Assembly (NCBI RefSeq): GCF_004295685.1 | Contig: NZ_AP019368.1 | Coordinates: forward strand, 3,332,501-3,396,500 | DNA length: 64,000 nucleotides | Direction: 5' to 3' | DNA from: Fluviispira sanaruensis | GTDB lineage: Bacteria > Bdellovibrionota_B > Oligoflexia > Silvanigrellales > Silvanigrellaceae | Shown: positions 1 through 12,091 of the stretch, one piece after another | Layout of the letters: the number at the start of each line of letters is the position of its first letter | How positions within the stretch are numbered: the stretch's first letter is position 1 | Program-made: the position numbers and the translations under genes | Notes under the pieces: model-generated | Databases searched by the model: none | Told to the model about the DNA's origin: nothing | Seen by the model: only the letters and a program-made list of their open reading frames with translations

Positions 1-1198
<1,198 letters not shown>

Positions 1199-1460
1199 AA
1201 TTACTTACTCCATAACTCGCGTTATGAAGATTTTTTTTCTTTTGACGGCTCGTCTTTTATCTCGAGCCCCGAAGCTTCCTTCTCTCTCGACTTGCGCCGA
1301 TTGAGTCAAAGCCTCTAAGGACCCGCACTCTGTTTCTGCTCTCTTCTCTTGTCAAATAACTTCTCTTTGCTTCACTCCGTCTTTCCTTTTTCAGAGAGAC
1401 TTCGCTAGCAGCGAGAACCTTTAGCTACACAACCCACATTCGCTTGTCAAACCTTTCTTG
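1199..1460 (-). promoter_or_regulatory. rRNA leader and probable rrn promoter region
   Basis: This is the minus-strand leader of the 16S gene. A perfect 6-bp hairpin lies at 1211-1226 (CATAAC, GCGA loop, GTTATG on the minus strand), just ahead of the mature 16S end, with a GNRA-type loop; it may belong to the pre-rRNA processing stem. A good -35 hexamer, TTGACA on the minus strand, is at 1445-1450, but no convincing -10 sits at ideal spacing. A second TTGACA-like site near 1350-1356 could be a second promoter or part of an antitermination region. A small hairpin (TCGCT/AGCGA) lies near 1398-1412. Promoter assignment is inference. Confidence 0.4.
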
Positions 1461-1630
1461 GAAAAAATTTTAACTTTTTTTTCAGATCATTTAATATGTT
1501 GAATTTATTAAAATTTTTAAAATTCATCCTTGCAAAATTTTAGCCTATTTTTTGCGCATTCAGAATAGAAAAGCAATTGCCCTAGAATCCTAGGACTTTA
1601 GCTTTCATCTTTCCCGGCATATCTCAAACC

Positions 1631-1658
1631 TTCTTGTAAATATTTGTATTTACAAGAA
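1631..1658. repeat. Perfect 12-bp inverted repeat between rrn and guaB
   Basis: Two 12-base arms (TTCTTGTAAATA and its exact reverse complement) flank a 4-base centre, TTTG. The right arm runs into a series of A residues on the plus strand, so neither strand has the T tract of an intrinsic terminator in the right place. The site lies about 170 bases upstream of guaB and about 430 bases upstream of the 16S 5' end, between divergent transcription units. It is more likely an operator or cruciform than a terminator. A shorter perfect inverted repeat (CCTAG, AATC, CTAGG) lies at 1581-1594. Confidence 0.5.
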
Positions 1659-1798
1659 AAAAAAGAGTCTCTCCTTTGCGCGAAACTTTGTGACTCTTCT
1701 ACTTAAAAAAAACGATTTTTTTTACTGAAATTTTTTAATTTACTAGATTAAGAAATCTTTATTTGGTAAAGCTTTCGCACTACTTTTACGAGCCGTGA

Positions 1799-3367
<1,569 letters not shown>

Positions 3368-3374
3368 AATCTAG

Positions 3375-3394
3375 CGCTCGCTTTTTAGCGGGCG
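3375..3394 (+). other. Hairpin between guaB and guaA
   Basis: CGCTCGC and GCGGGCG can pair (one G-T wobble) around a TTTTTA loop. Only a weak T-rich tail (TTCATGTTTT) follows. It could be a partial terminator that lowers guaA expression relative to guaB, or an mRNA-stability element. It is not a strong intrinsic terminator. Confidence 0.35.
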
Positions 3395-3425
3395 TTCATG
3401 TTTTACATTATAAAAGGGAAAAGAA

Positions 3426-4991
3426 ATGATTCTCGTTATCGATTTTGGTTCTCAATTTACACAACTCGTTGCAAGAAGAGTAAGAGAGCTATCTGTTTAT
3501 TCTGAAATTGTCCCATTCAAAAATGGAAAAGAAAAAATTCTCGAACTCAAAAAGCAAGGTAAATTATCGGGCGTCATATTTTCCGGCGGACCTCATAGCG
3601 TATATGAAGAAAATGCCCCTAAAATTGACATTAATATTGAAGAACTTGGTGTCCCACTTTTAGGTATTTGTTATGGTCTGCAACTTATAAATTATATGCT
3701 TGGCGGTAAAGTTTCTCCTGCAAAAAATAGAGAATATGGCTTCGAGAAAATTAAAATTGAAAATAATATTAATAAAAATAATCCTCTGTTTAATTTAATC
3801 GGCAGAGAAGAAAATATCGTATGGATGAGTCATGGCGATCAAATTCAAGAACTCTCCAGTAAATTGACAATCGATTCTCTGACAAGAAACGGTGTTATAT
3901 CTTCCTTTCATCATAATGAACTTCCTATTTTTGGTCTCCAATTCCATCCAGAAGTTGAACATTCACTCTGTGGAAAAGAAATTATCAAACATTTTGTAGA
4001 AGAAATTTGTCAAGATAAAAAATCTTGGGACAGCTCTTCACAAATTGAAAATGCTGTTAAATCAATTAGAGAAACTGTTGATAAAGAAGGAAAAGACACA
4101 AAAGTTATCTGCGCTCTCAGTGGCGGTGTTGACTCTTGTGTAGCAGCTGTTCTTGCACAAAAGGCTGTTGGGGACAGATTACTTTGTTTATTTATTAACA
4201 ATGGTTTGTTACGTAAAAATGAATACAATGAAGTTCTTGACCGCTTTAAAAAAGATCTCAATCTAAATGTCAAAGGCGTAGATGCATCGGAGCTCTTTCT
4301 TGGCAGACTCGCAGGCGTACAAGACCCAGAACAAAAGCGTAAAATAATTGGCAATACTTTTATAGATGTCTTTGAAGCTGAAACAAAAGAAATTCCAAAT
4401 GCAAAATTTTTAGTTCAAGGCACTCTTTACCCCGATGTTATTGAATCTATTTCTTTGCATGGAACAAGTGTGACGATAAAAACCCACCACAATGTGGGTG
4501 GATTGCCTGAGAAAATGAAGTTTAAACTCATTGAGCCACTTAGAGAACTTTTTAAAGATGAAGTGAGAAGATTGGGCGCCGAAATGGGTATTCCGCAGGA
4601 CATGCTTGCTCGTCATCCTTTTCCAGGACCAGGTCTAGGTATTCGCGTTCTAGGAGAAGTCACAAAAGAAAGATTAAATATTCTGCGTGAAGCAGACGCT
4701 ATTTTTATCGAAGAACTCAAAAAGCAAAATCACTATCATTCAACTTGGCAGGCATTTGTGGTGCTCTTACCCGTTAATTCCGTAGGAGTGATGGGCGATG
4801 GGCGGACTTATGAAAGCGTTGCTGCAATTCGTTGTGTCAGTGCAACAGATGGCATGACGGCTGATTGGACAAAGCTTCCATATGACTTTTTAGCACATGT
4901 TTCTTCAAGAATTATAAATGAAGTTAAGGGCATAAACAGAGTCGTGTATGACATTAGCACCAAGCCACCAGCGACGATTGAGTGGGAGTAG
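3426..4991 (+). CDS. guaA: GMP synthase (glutamine-hydrolysing)
   Basis: GuaA converts XMP to GMP, using ammonia released from glutamine and ATP. The N-terminal class I glutamine amidotransferase domain begins ILVIDFGSQ, has the nucleophile in GICYGLQL (Cys82) and the His/Glu pair in FHPEVEH. The ATP-pyrophosphatase loop SGGVDS is at residues 232-237. The C-terminal dimerisation/XMP-binding domain contains HPFPGPGLGIR and ends with the conserved KPPATIEWE. The 521-residue length matches the family. AAAGGGAAAAGAA precedes the ATG. The gene lies 58 bases after guaB. Confidence 0.98.
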   Translation: MILVIDFGSQFTQLVARRVRELSVYSEIVPFKNGKEKILELKKQGKLSGVIFSGGPHSVYEENAPKIDINIEELGVPLLGICYGLQLINYMLGGKVSPAKNREYGFEKIKIENNINKNNPLFNLIGREENIVWMSHGDQIQELSSKLTIDSLTRNGVISSFHHNELPIFGLQFHPEVEHSLCGKEIIKHFVEEICQDKKSWDSSSQIENAVKSIRETVDKEGKDTKVICALSGGVDSCVAAVLAQKAVGDRLLCLFINNGLLRKNEYNEVLDRFKKDLNLNVKGVDASELFLGRLAGVQDPEQKRKIIGNTFIDVFEAETKEIPNAKFLVQGTLYPDVIESISLHGTSVTIKTHHNVGGLPEKMKFKLIEPLRELFKDEVRRLGAEMGIPQDMLARHPFPGPGLGIRVLGEVTKERLNILREADAIFIEELKKQNHYHSTWQAFVVLLPVNSVGVMGDGRTYESVAAIRCVSATDGMTADWTKLPYDFLAHVSSRIINEVKGINRVVYDISTKPPATIEWE

Positions 4992-5892
4992 TCTTTAAGA
5001 AATAACAGTTATTTAACTGCACAAGATCCGCGCCTAAAGTATTCGGCAGAAAAAACGTCGCATTCGGGCGAATAGCAATATGCTGGATATGAATAACTTG
5101 TAAGCATTTTTTTGCGAAATAAAGCGAGAATTTTACTTGCCTTCTGGGCTGCCGCTCTCTGATCCAATCTTTTATATAAATAAACGATTATTTAGGCTGT
5201 TTTATTAGGAATGCTAAACCTTCTCCGCCGACCCAAAATCCTTTACAATCTTAAGCTTTGAGAATCAAAGTATTGTTTTCCGTTCCATTACCAACTCCAA
5301 ATTCAGCAAAAGTCACTCATCTGTACAATTTAAACGCTTAAGAATTTCAAGAGTAATGCCACCTTCATTTGCCTGGGAAAAGCATTTTTTACCAAAGCTA
5401 TTAAGCAGATTTAGATTTGATTGATGCCGTTGATTTACTTGAAAAGCAAGGATTATATCTTGAATTTCATAAACATTAGATTGTGTACTTATAATGGATC
5501 GCAAAATTGATAATAAAGATTTTGGCAGAATGGCTTTTATTAAATTTTTTTCTTACATGGATGCAAAATCCTTATTTAAATTTAAGATCACTTCATTATT
5601 AAATTATACAAATAATTTTGAGCTGTGTTCTCTTCTGAAGCAGGTACATAATGACAAATTAATGAGAATATTCAATTATTTTAAGATAATAACCTTTAAT
5701 CTTTGCAACTTTTTTAATCTAAATAGATCGTCGTGATAAAATGCAAATAGACTTTTTGAAATGCATAGATAATATGAATAAGTGTATGTTAAGGAGAAAA
5801 TTTCGTTGATATCGCTCATACGACGAAAAATTACACATGGAAACCTATGCTTTTTAAGAGGTGTAAATGTATAATATAGTTGACAAAAAAAC
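4992..5892. other. Gene-poor gap with possible leader peptide and remnants
   Basis: No convincing conserved gene is visible in about 900 bases. A minus-strand 63-codon frame (5313-5504) and an adjoining minus-strand stretch in another frame (about 5215-5315, reading like FGVGNGTENN) could be pieces of one decayed gene, but I cannot name a family. A plus-strand 80-codon frame at 5494-5736 is rich in Asn, Phe and Lys and looks like chance in A+T-rich DNA. Near the downstream end, AAGGAG (5791-5796) precedes a TTG-initiated 22-codon frame at 5806-5874, a possible leader peptide or small protein. A TATAAT-like hexamer is at 5870-5875, ahead of the glycosyltransferase gene. Confidence 0.3.
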
Positions 5893-5907
5893 TTGGGTGC
5901 CCATAAG

Positions 5908-6768
5908 ATGGAAGTAAAAGAAATCTACGAACAATATCAGAAAAGTCAAAACTATGACATTTCAACTTTTGTTCCAGAGCCTGAAAAGCTCACAGCGATC
6001 GTTATCACCAAAAATGAAGAGAAAAATATTGCAAGATGTCTTTCCTCCCTAGATTTTGTTGATGAAATAATTATCGTTGACTCGGGCAGCACAGATAAGA
6101 CGATTGAAATTGCAAAAAAATTTAGCAAAGTCTGTGTCATTCAAACAAAATGGTATGGTTTTGTTGAAAATAAAAGAATTGCTGTCGAAAAAGCTGAGCA
6201 CGATTGGATTCTTTGGGTCGATGCCGATGAAGTGGTACCTGTAGATCTTGCAAAAGAATGGGATGAACGTGTGGCAGAAGGAACTTTTCATGAAACTGCT
6301 GGGATTGACGTCGCGCGCAAAACTTTTTTCTTAAATCACTGGGTAAAGCATTCAGGTTGGTATCCAGGTCGGGTTACGCGATTTTTCCATAAAAAACGGG
6401 CATATTTCAATGACAACATTTTGCATGAGGGTGTCGTTGCCAAACAAGGATATATTGTTGAAAGTTTTAAAACAGATCTTTTACATTACTCATATACATC
6501 TATTTATCAATATTTTGATAAAATGAACAAATATGGATTTGCAGGAGCGAATGAAATTAAAAGAAAAAGAAAAATCGTTTTTCTTCCACAATTATTTTTA
6601 CAGCCAATGTGGACATTTTTTCGTTTTTATTTCTTAAAAAAAGGCTTTCTTGATGGCCGAATTGGTCTTATTGTTTGCATTGGTGCATCCTTTTCAAATT
6701 TCATAAAATATGCAAATTATTTTTTCCTAAAAAAATATAACTATGTAGAAATCAATGAAAAAGAATAA
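5908..6768 (+). CDS. Family 2 glycosyltransferase, LPS core type (WaaE/KdtX-like)
   Basis: The protein has a GT-A Rossmann-like domain at the N terminus: LTAIVITKNEEKNIARCL, then DEIIIVDSGSTDKT and the metal-binding DxD region WVDADEVVP. The arrangement matches small WaaE/KdtX-type enzymes that add a sugar to the LPS inner core. The C-terminal part is hydrophobic and basic (near residues 205-270), consistent with inner-membrane association. The next gene is a heptosyltransferase-like GT9, supporting a role in LPS core assembly. The start is uncertain: a TTG at 5893 is in frame, and neither start has a strong ribosome site. The sugar and acceptor cannot be read from sequence. Confidence 0.85.
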   Translation: MEVKEIYEQYQKSQNYDISTFVPEPEKLTAIVITKNEEKNIARCLSSLDFVDEIIIVDSGSTDKTIEIAKKFSKVCVIQTKWYGFVENKRIAVEKAEHDWILWVDADEVVPVDLAKEWDERVAEGTFHETAGIDVARKTFFLNHWVKHSGWYPGRVTRFFHKKRAYFNDNILHEGVVAKQGYIVESFKTDLLHYSYTSIYQYFDKMNKYGFAGANEIKRKRKIVFLPQLFLQPMWTFFRFYFLKKGFLDGRIGLIVCIGASFSNFIKYANYFFLKKYNYVEINEKE

Positions 6769-6797
6769 TTTTAATCGAGCAATGGAATACTTATTAT

Positions 6798-7823
6798 ATG
6801 AAAGATGATTCATCCAATAGAATCTTAATTAGTAGAACTGATAATATTGGTGATGTTATTTTAACTTTACCAATGGCAGGAATCATCAAAAGTCAAATCC
6901 CAAATACAAAAATACTTTTTTTAGGGAAAAAATACACTAAACCAATTATAGATTGCTGCGAATATATTGATGAATTTTATGATTGGGATGAAGTAAAAAA
7001 AAATAATGAATTGATAGAATGCGACACAATAATTCATGTTTTTCCAAACAAAGAAATTGCGAAATATTTTAGCAAATTAAAAGTTTCAAATAGAGTTGGA
7101 ACAAATAGAAGGCTATATCATTGGATATATTGCAATAAAAAAGTAAATCTCAGTCGCAAAAATTCTTTATTGCATGAGTCTCAACTTAATATCAAATTAC
7201 TCTCTCCACTTAACTTTAAAAGTGAATATAATCTTGAAGAGATTATTAGTTTTTATGGATTTAACAGAACTCAAGGCTTAGACAACGAATATTCAAAATG
7301 GATTAAAAAAGACAAATTCAATTTAATTTTACATCCTAAGTCCAAAGGAAGCGCCCGTGAATGGCCACCAGAGAAATTTGTTGAATTAGCCAATACTTTG
7401 GATAAGAATATTTATAATATTTTTATTTCCGGAACAAATACAGAAAAAGAATTCATTGAAAAGCAAATCGTAAAATATGCTCCGCATGTGAAAAATATTG
7501 CAGGTACACTGAACTTATCTCAATTTATTTCATTTATTAAAGAATGTGATGGTTTAATCGCTGCCAGTACGGGTCCACTGCATATTGCAGCTGCTCTTGG
7601 AATTCATGCGCTCGGTTTATATCCACCGATAAAAACTATGATTCCAGAAAGATGGGGGCCACTTGGAGAAAAAGCAGAGTTTTTATTAGCTACGACAGAA
7701 AATAAAAATAATTTGTGTATGAAAAATTGCAATATTTTAAAAATTTGTTCTTGTATCAAAAAACTGGAAGCACATTCTGTTTTAAATTTAATTCTTAAAT
7801 GGGGTAAAAAATCTCCTAGTTGA
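6798..7823 (+). CDS. Family 9 glycosyltransferase (heptosyltransferase-like)
   Basis: The N terminus (RILISRTDNIGDVILTLPMA) is the GT9/ADP-heptose:LPS heptosyltransferase signature. The C-terminal nucleotide-sugar half contains LHPKSKGSAREWP and the STGPLHIAAALG segment that binds the donor. At 341 residues it is the usual length for WaaC/WaaF-type enzymes. It lies 29 bases after the GT2 gene on the same strand, so both probably act in inner-core LPS synthesis at the cytoplasmic face of the inner membrane. A Cys-rich tail (NLCMKNCNILKICSCIKK) near the C terminus is seen in many GT9 proteins. Which heptose is added cannot be decided here. Confidence 0.87.
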   Translation: MKDDSSNRILISRTDNIGDVILTLPMAGIIKSQIPNTKILFLGKKYTKPIIDCCEYIDEFYDWDEVKKNNELIECDTIIHVFPNKEIAKYFSKLKVSNRVGTNRRLYHWIYCNKKVNLSRKNSLLHESQLNIKLLSPLNFKSEYNLEEIISFYGFNRTQGLDNEYSKWIKKDKFNLILHPKSKGSAREWPPEKFVELANTLDKNIYNIFISGTNTEKEFIEKQIVKYAPHVKNIAGTLNLSQFISFIKECDGLIAASTGPLHIAAALGIHALGLYPPIKTMIPERWGPLGEKAEFLLATTENKNNLCMKNCNILKICSCIKKLEAHSVLNLILKWGKKSPS

Positions 7824-7892
7824 TAATCTATTACCAATCTCGTAGTCTCTAAATGTTAAATCATCATTTTTGAAAAATTTTGGTGGTTCAAT

Positions 7893-7922
7893 TTGACTTT
7901 ATTTTCATACGAAAATTAAAAT
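7893..7922 (+). promoter_or_regulatory. Candidate sigma-70-type promoter of ahcY
   Basis: TTGACT (7893-7898) and TAAAAT (7917-7922) are 18 bases apart, about 65 bases before the preferred ahcY start. Each hexamer matches the sigma-70 consensus at most positions. A second possible -10 (TATATT, 7935-7940) is nearby. I see no recognisable SAH riboswitch fold in the short leader. Confidence 0.4.
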
Positions 7923-7986
7923 ATTTTTTTTGTGTATATTATTTCTCAATTAGATACTTTTTCCTACTTACGAAATGGAGACAAAC

Positions 7987-9279
7987 ATGGATTATAAAGT
8001 AAAAGATATATCTCTGGCTGAATTAGGCAGAAAACAAATTGAAATTGCTGAAAAAGAAATGCCTGGCCTTATGACTCTTAGAGAACGTTATGGCAAATCT
8101 AAACCTCTCAAAGGAGCTCGTATAGCAGGCAGTTTGCACATGACAGTAGAAACAGCCGTTTTGATAGAAACCTTGTGTGTACTTGGAGCAGATGTACGTT
8201 GGTCAAGTTGTAATATCTTTTCTACAGTTGATGCTGCTGCAGCTGCCATTGCAAAAACAGGTGTGCCTGTCTTTGCATGGAAAGGCGAAACTGAAGAAGA
8301 ATACATTTGGTGTATTGAGCAGTCATTAAAATTTCCAAATGGCAATGGCCCAAATATGTTGCTCGATGATGGAGGAGATCTCACATCTTTAGTGCACAAA
8401 AAATTCCCGCAGCTTCTAAAAGATATTAAGGGAGTTTCTGAAGAAACAACGACAGGAGTTCATCATTTACACCAAATGGTAAAAAAAGGTGAACTCAAAA
8501 TACCAGCAATTAACATCAATGACAGCGTAACAAAGAGCAAATTCGACAACCTCTATGGTTGCCGTGAATCATTGCCAGACGGAATCAAACGCGCAACAGA
8601 CGTTATGATTGCTGGTAAAACCGTTGTCGTTGCTGGATATGGTGATGTTGGAAAGGGTTGCGCTCACGCAATGAGACATCATGGTGCACGGGTTTTAATT
8701 ACTGAAATTGATCCGATTAATTCTTTGCAAGCCGCTATGGAAGGTTACCAAATCGTCACAATGGATGAAGTCGTAAAAGACGCTCATATTTTTGTCACAG
8801 CTACAGGCTGCTGCGATATTATTACTGCAGCGCATATGGCGAAAATGCGCGACCAAGCCATTGTTTGTAACATCGGACATTTTGATGTGGAAATTGACGT
8901 TGCAGGTCTCAAAGCAACTAATGGAATTAAGCATATAAATATCAAACCACAAGTGGATAAATATCAATTCACTGATGGGCACGAAATTATTCTTTTAGCA
9001 GAAGGACGTCTTGTTAACTTAGGCTGCGCAACAGGACATCCTGCTTTCGTTATGAGCACAAGTTTTACGAATCAAGTCCTTGCCCAGATTGAATTATGGC
9101 AAAACCATGGGCAGTATAAAATAGATGTTTATACCTTACCTAAAAAACTCGATGAAGAAGTTGCAAGATTGCATTTAGAAAAACTAGGAGTTAAATTAAC
9201 AAAACTCACAAATAAACAAGCAGAATATTTAAGCATACCAGTTGAAGGACCATATAAACCTGATTCTTATAGATATTAA
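7987..9279 (+). CDS. ahcY: Adenosylhomocysteinase
   Basis: AhcY splits S-adenosylhomocysteine into adenosine and homocysteine, relieving product inhibition of methyltransferases. The substrate-binding N-terminal half has [16 protein letters not shown] and [18 protein letters not shown]. The NAD-binding fold has GYGDVGKG. The C terminus carries the family tail [10 protein letters not shown]. From 7987 the protein is 430 residues, as expected for the bacterial enzyme. An in-frame ATG at 7975 exists, but GGAG (7977-7980) sits six bases before 7987, making the later start more likely. A strong terminator follows the stop codon, so the gene appears monocistronic. Confidence 0.97.
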   Translation: MDYKVKDISLAELGRKQIEIAEKEMPGLMTLRERYGKSKPLKGARIAGSLHMTVETAVLIETLCVLGADVRWSSCNIFSTVDAAAAAIAKTGVPVFAWKGETEEEYIWCIEQSLKFPNGNGPNMLLDDGGDLTSLVHKKFPQLLKDIKGVSEETTTGVHHLHQMVKKGELKIPAININDSVTKSKFDNLYGCRESLPDGIKRATDVMIAGKTVVVAGYGDVGKGCAHAMRHHGARVLITEIDPINSLQAAMEGYQIVTMDEVVKDAHIFVTATGCCDIITAAHMAKMRDQAIVCNIGHFDVEIDVAGLKATNGIKHINIKPQVDKYQFTDGHEIILLAEGRLVNLGCATGHPAFVMSTSFTNQVLAQIELWQNHGQYKIDVYTLPKKLDEEVARLHLEKLGVKLTKLTNKQAEYLSIPVEGPYKPDSYRY

Positions 9280-9283
9280 TAAT

Positions 9284-10216
9284 TCAAAGTTTATTTAAAG
9301 CATCGGATTGAATCCGATGCTCTTTTTGTTTTTGCATTGACACCAAATAAATAGACAAAATTATCAATACAATTGATAACCATTCTGTCAGACTAATTGT
9401 CTCATTAAAAATAATATATCCCCAAAATAATCCCACCATAGCAACTATACAACCAACGAGGCTATAATAAACGGGACCAGCAATTTTTAATAATTCAAAA
9501 AAGATAACATAACCTATACTAGATAATATTATTTCAATAATAATAAAAAAATTTGGTAGATCGAGTGGAAACTTAATAATATGAAAATTATCCGTCATGA
9601 TCGTTATTGGAGCAATAATCATTGAGGAGGCCAACAACATTCCTGCACTGAGAGCGAGTGAAGAGGCATGCACAGGCCTTAGTTTCACCATAAAGATAGT
9701 GCATGATGCGAGGAGAAAAGGAGTTAATAAAGCAAACAACATCCAATTAAAATCTGCATAAATCGTTAACTTAGGATAAAAAAGAATAACAAGACCAAAA
9801 AATCCTATTATAATACCAAGAAATCTATAGACAGAAAATTTTTCAAGAAGGAAAAAAATAGATAATACGTAAGTAATAATAGGTGAAGTATTTACTATCA
9901 AACCCAAAATACCAGAGGGCACATGAGTTGCAGAAAAATACATCGTTATATTTGGCAAAACGATTCCAAGTAATCCGCAAATAAAATAAAACAAAATATG
10001 TTGAATGCTAAATTCTGGAAATTTTTTATCTCTCAATAAAGTTACTATAAGAATAAAAACTGCTGGCCCAAAACTTTGCCAAAAAGAATATCCGAGAGGT
10101 GTCACCCCGCTTTCCATTGCGAATTTAGCAATAGAAAAGCCTGTCCCCCAGCACATTCCTAAACTTACGAGCAATAAAAGAGATTTAAAGAACATCTTAT
10201 TAAATGTGAACAGCAT
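9284..10216 (-). CDS. EamA/DMT-family transporter
   Basis: This 310-residue, very hydrophobic protein has about ten predicted membrane segments in two five-helix halves. It begins with the typical DMT opening (GMCWGTGFSIAKFAMESGVTPL) and has a second-half repeat around GPVYYSLVGCIVAMVGLFWGYIIFNETIS. EamA proteins export small metabolites or amino acids across the inner membrane; the substrate is unknown. GAGG overlapping the sfsA stop region gives a good ribosome site for 10216. It is the last gene of the hslO-sfsA-DMT unit, nine bases behind sfsA. Its C-terminal codons contain the ahcY terminator. Confidence 0.88.
   Translation of the reverse strand: MLFTFNKMFFKSLLLLVSLGMCWGTGFSIAKFAMESGVTPLGYSFWQSFGPAVFILIVTLLRDKKFPEFSIQHILFYFICGLLGIVLPNITMYFSATHVPSGILGLIVNTSPIITYVLSIFFLLEKFSVYRFLGIIIGFFGLVILFYPKLTIYADFNWMLFALLTPFLLASCTIFMVKLRPVHASSLALSAGMLLASSMIIAPITIMTDNFHIIKFPLDLPNFFIIIEIILSSIGYVIFFELLKIAGPVYYSLVGCIVAMVGLFWGYIIFNETISLTEWLSIVLIILSIYLVSMQKQKEHRIQSDALNKL
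9299..9334 (+). terminator. Intrinsic terminator of ahcY
   Basis: An 11-bp perfect stem (AGCATCGGATT and its complement around a single central G, 9299-9321) is followed by CTTTTTGTTTTTG. This is a textbook Rho-independent terminator for plus-strand transcription. The hairpin lies inside the last codons of the convergent DMT transporter gene, so the two functions share the same bases. Confidence 0.9.
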
Positions 10217-10225
10217 TTAGACGCC

Positions 10226-10999
10226 TCAATTCAAGCAATTAAATTTCCTTAAAGAAAATCCTTCAATAGAAATTTTTGGAATAATAAGAGCAATTTTCAC
10301 TCCTATTTTTTTTGCTTCTTCTAACAAACTTGCGTATTTTGCATCTATTTCATGCGCTGTACGGAAACCTTTGAGAAGAATATTCTCATCTACTTCACTT
10401 CCACGCATAAGTACGAAAAATAACCAAGCTTCATCTCCAGCGTGTTTCGCATTCATAAGTTCAGTAAGATGTTTTTGCCCCCGAGTTGTGACAGCATCAG
10501 GAAAGATCCAAGTATTATCAATTAATTTCATACTCACACTTTTTACTTCTATCCAGCATTTTTGATCACTTTTTTCAGATGATAGACAGAAATCAAAGCG
10601 TGTTTCCTTGGTAAAGACAGCTTCACGTTTTACCTTTTGCCATTTTTCAAAGCATTCATAAGGGAAGTTTGTAGAAATAAAATATTGTTCTCTACTTTTT
10701 CCCACAGTTTTATTTAATAATTCTTCAACAAATTGATTGGCTCTTGCAGTGTTTAAACAGGCGTAACCATCTTCTAAATAAAGCAATTCTAAAGAATGGC
10801 GTAATTTACGTTTAGGGTTTTGTGAATCTAAAATATATGCAGGAGCATTTTGCACAAGACAGCTTTTCATACTTCCACTGTTTGCGCAATGAACTGTTTT
10901 AACCTCGTTTTCCGCTGACATGACGTCAACAAAAAAGCGTTTATATCTATTTATAAAACTACATTTTTCCAAAGGAAAAGAATATTTTAATAAATTCAT
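10226..10999 (-). CDS. sfsA: SfsA family DNA/RNA nuclease-like protein
   Basis: The 257-residue protein matches the SfsA family from end to end: an OB-like N-terminal part with VHCANSGSMKSCL, and a C-terminal nuclease-like core with RFDFCLS, CWIEVKSVSM and FPDAVTTRGQKHLTEL. In E. coli SfsA was named for stimulating maltose fermentation genes, and the family fold suggests nucleic-acid binding or cleavage. Residues E (WIEVKS) and D (FPDA) fit the predicted active site. The start lies two bases after the hslO stop, so expression is probably coupled, though no strong ribosome site is visible. Confidence 0.93.
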   Translation of the reverse strand: MNLLKYSFPLEKCSFINRYKRFFVDVMSAENEVKTVHCANSGSMKSCLVQNAPAYILDSQNPKRKLRHSLELLYLEDGYACLNTARANQFVEELLNKTVGKSREQYFISTNFPYECFEKWQKVKREAVFTKETRFDFCLSSEKSDQKCWIEVKSVSMKLIDNTWIFPDAVTTRGQKHLTELMNAKHAGDEAWLFFVLMRGSEVDENILLKGFRTAHEIDAKYASLLEEAKKIGVKIALIIPKISIEGFSLRKFNCLN

Positions 11000-11001
11000 T
11001 C

Positions 11002-11901
11002 TTAATTAATTTCAGATGAATTGTCTTGCGTATAATTTCTGCTTGCAAACATTTGCATTACTTTTTCAAAGGGAACTTGATAATTTGTACTGCAATAATG
11101 ACATTTCATTTCTACGCTTTCAGATTTTTTAATAATATCTTTTAATTCATCCATAGGTAAAGTCACAAGCACGCCTTCGACTTTTTCCTGTGAACAACTG
11201 CAAACGAGTTTTGGATTGATACTTTTGATTGCCTTTAACTCATCGGGGATCAATTTTTGTGCTAATATATCTGGATCATTATTTTCTAAAAACAATTCAC
11301 GCATAGACGGCAAATTTTCAATATGATTTCTTAATTTCTCTGAAGCTTCATCAGAAATATCTGGCAATTCTTGATAAATTACTCCAAAAGCATGAATTTC
11401 GCCACTTTTCTCATCTATCCAGCTGCTCAATTGTAATTTCGTGTTCATTTGAAAACTTGATTGCAAATGTTCATTCAAAGCATCTTCAATCGAGCTTGTT
11501 TTTGACAAAGTAAAACCTTCTGAGAGGCCCGCATTATTGCGCTGCGAACGTAATGAACGCACTTGCAATTCAGAAAAGCATTTTTCACCCTTATCTAGAC
11601 TTTGCACTATAGGAGTGTCATCCGCACACTCAATATAGCCCTTTGTTTCTGCTTGAAAAGTTGTTTCCGCCCCAATTGTGAAATCACCACCACATTGTAT
11701 TCTTAGATTAATTCTCTCTTCATAGTCGAGCACAGAAGAAAGCAAAACACAACCGAGCATAGAGTCTGAGAGGAGAAGAGTTCTTGGGGTATTTAAGCTA
11801 TGAATTTTTTTGACTTCTTGCATTAAATTGCTCAGATGCAACATGCGATAGCAATATTGCACCTTTGTATCCACAGCAAAAAATAAGTAATCTTGAAACA
11901 T
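11002..11901 (-). CDS. hslO: Redox-regulated chaperonin Hsp33
   Basis: Hsp33 is a cytoplasmic holdase chaperone switched on by oxidation of four zinc-bound cysteines. The C-terminal redox switch is present as CSCS followed by CHYC, the required CxC and CxxC pairs. The N-terminal substrate-binding domain has SDSMLGCVLLSSVLDYEERINLRIQCGG, and the middle contains the family's YQELPD-type segment. At 299 residues the length is normal. AAGGA lies seven to eight bases before the ATG. It leads an operon with sfsA and a DMT transporter. An oxidative-stress role fits the exported MsrA/MsrB pair elsewhere in the window. Confidence 0.95.
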   Translation of the reverse strand: MFQDYLFFAVDTKVQYCYRMLHLSNLMQEVKKIHSLNTPRTLLLSDSMLGCVLLSSVLDYEERINLRIQCGGDFTIGAETTFQAETKGYIECADDTPIVQSLDKGEKCFSELQVRSLRSQRNNAGLSEGFTLSKTSSIEDALNEHLQSSFQMNTKLQLSSWIDEKSGEIHAFGVIYQELPDISDEASEKLRNHIENLPSMRELFLENNDPDILAQKLIPDELKAIKSINPKLVCSCSQEKVEGVLVTLPMDELKDIIKKSESVEMKCHYCSTNYQVPFEKVMQMFASRNYTQDNSSEIN

Positions 11902-12091
11902 GAAATTGTCCTTACTTGTAAGAAATTCTTAGGCAAAATCTAACCTAAGCGAAGCATTCATCTCTATACTAAACTTAAGTATTTTACGACAAAATATTGT
12001 GTGATACCCTTGGCTCAAATTAACTTTTTTAGATCGATCCTGTATAAAATGAAAAATACATTCATATCCATTCTACAGAAGAGGAAAAAAA

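Noticed and set aside
5494-5736. 80-codon frame in the gap after guaA
   Set aside because: Asn/Phe/Lys-rich, no ribosome site and no protein-family likeness; probably chance in A+T-rich DNA.
7824-7986. SAH riboswitch before ahcY
   Set aside because: The leader is short and A+T-rich and lacks the paired GC-rich elements expected of known SAH riboswitches.
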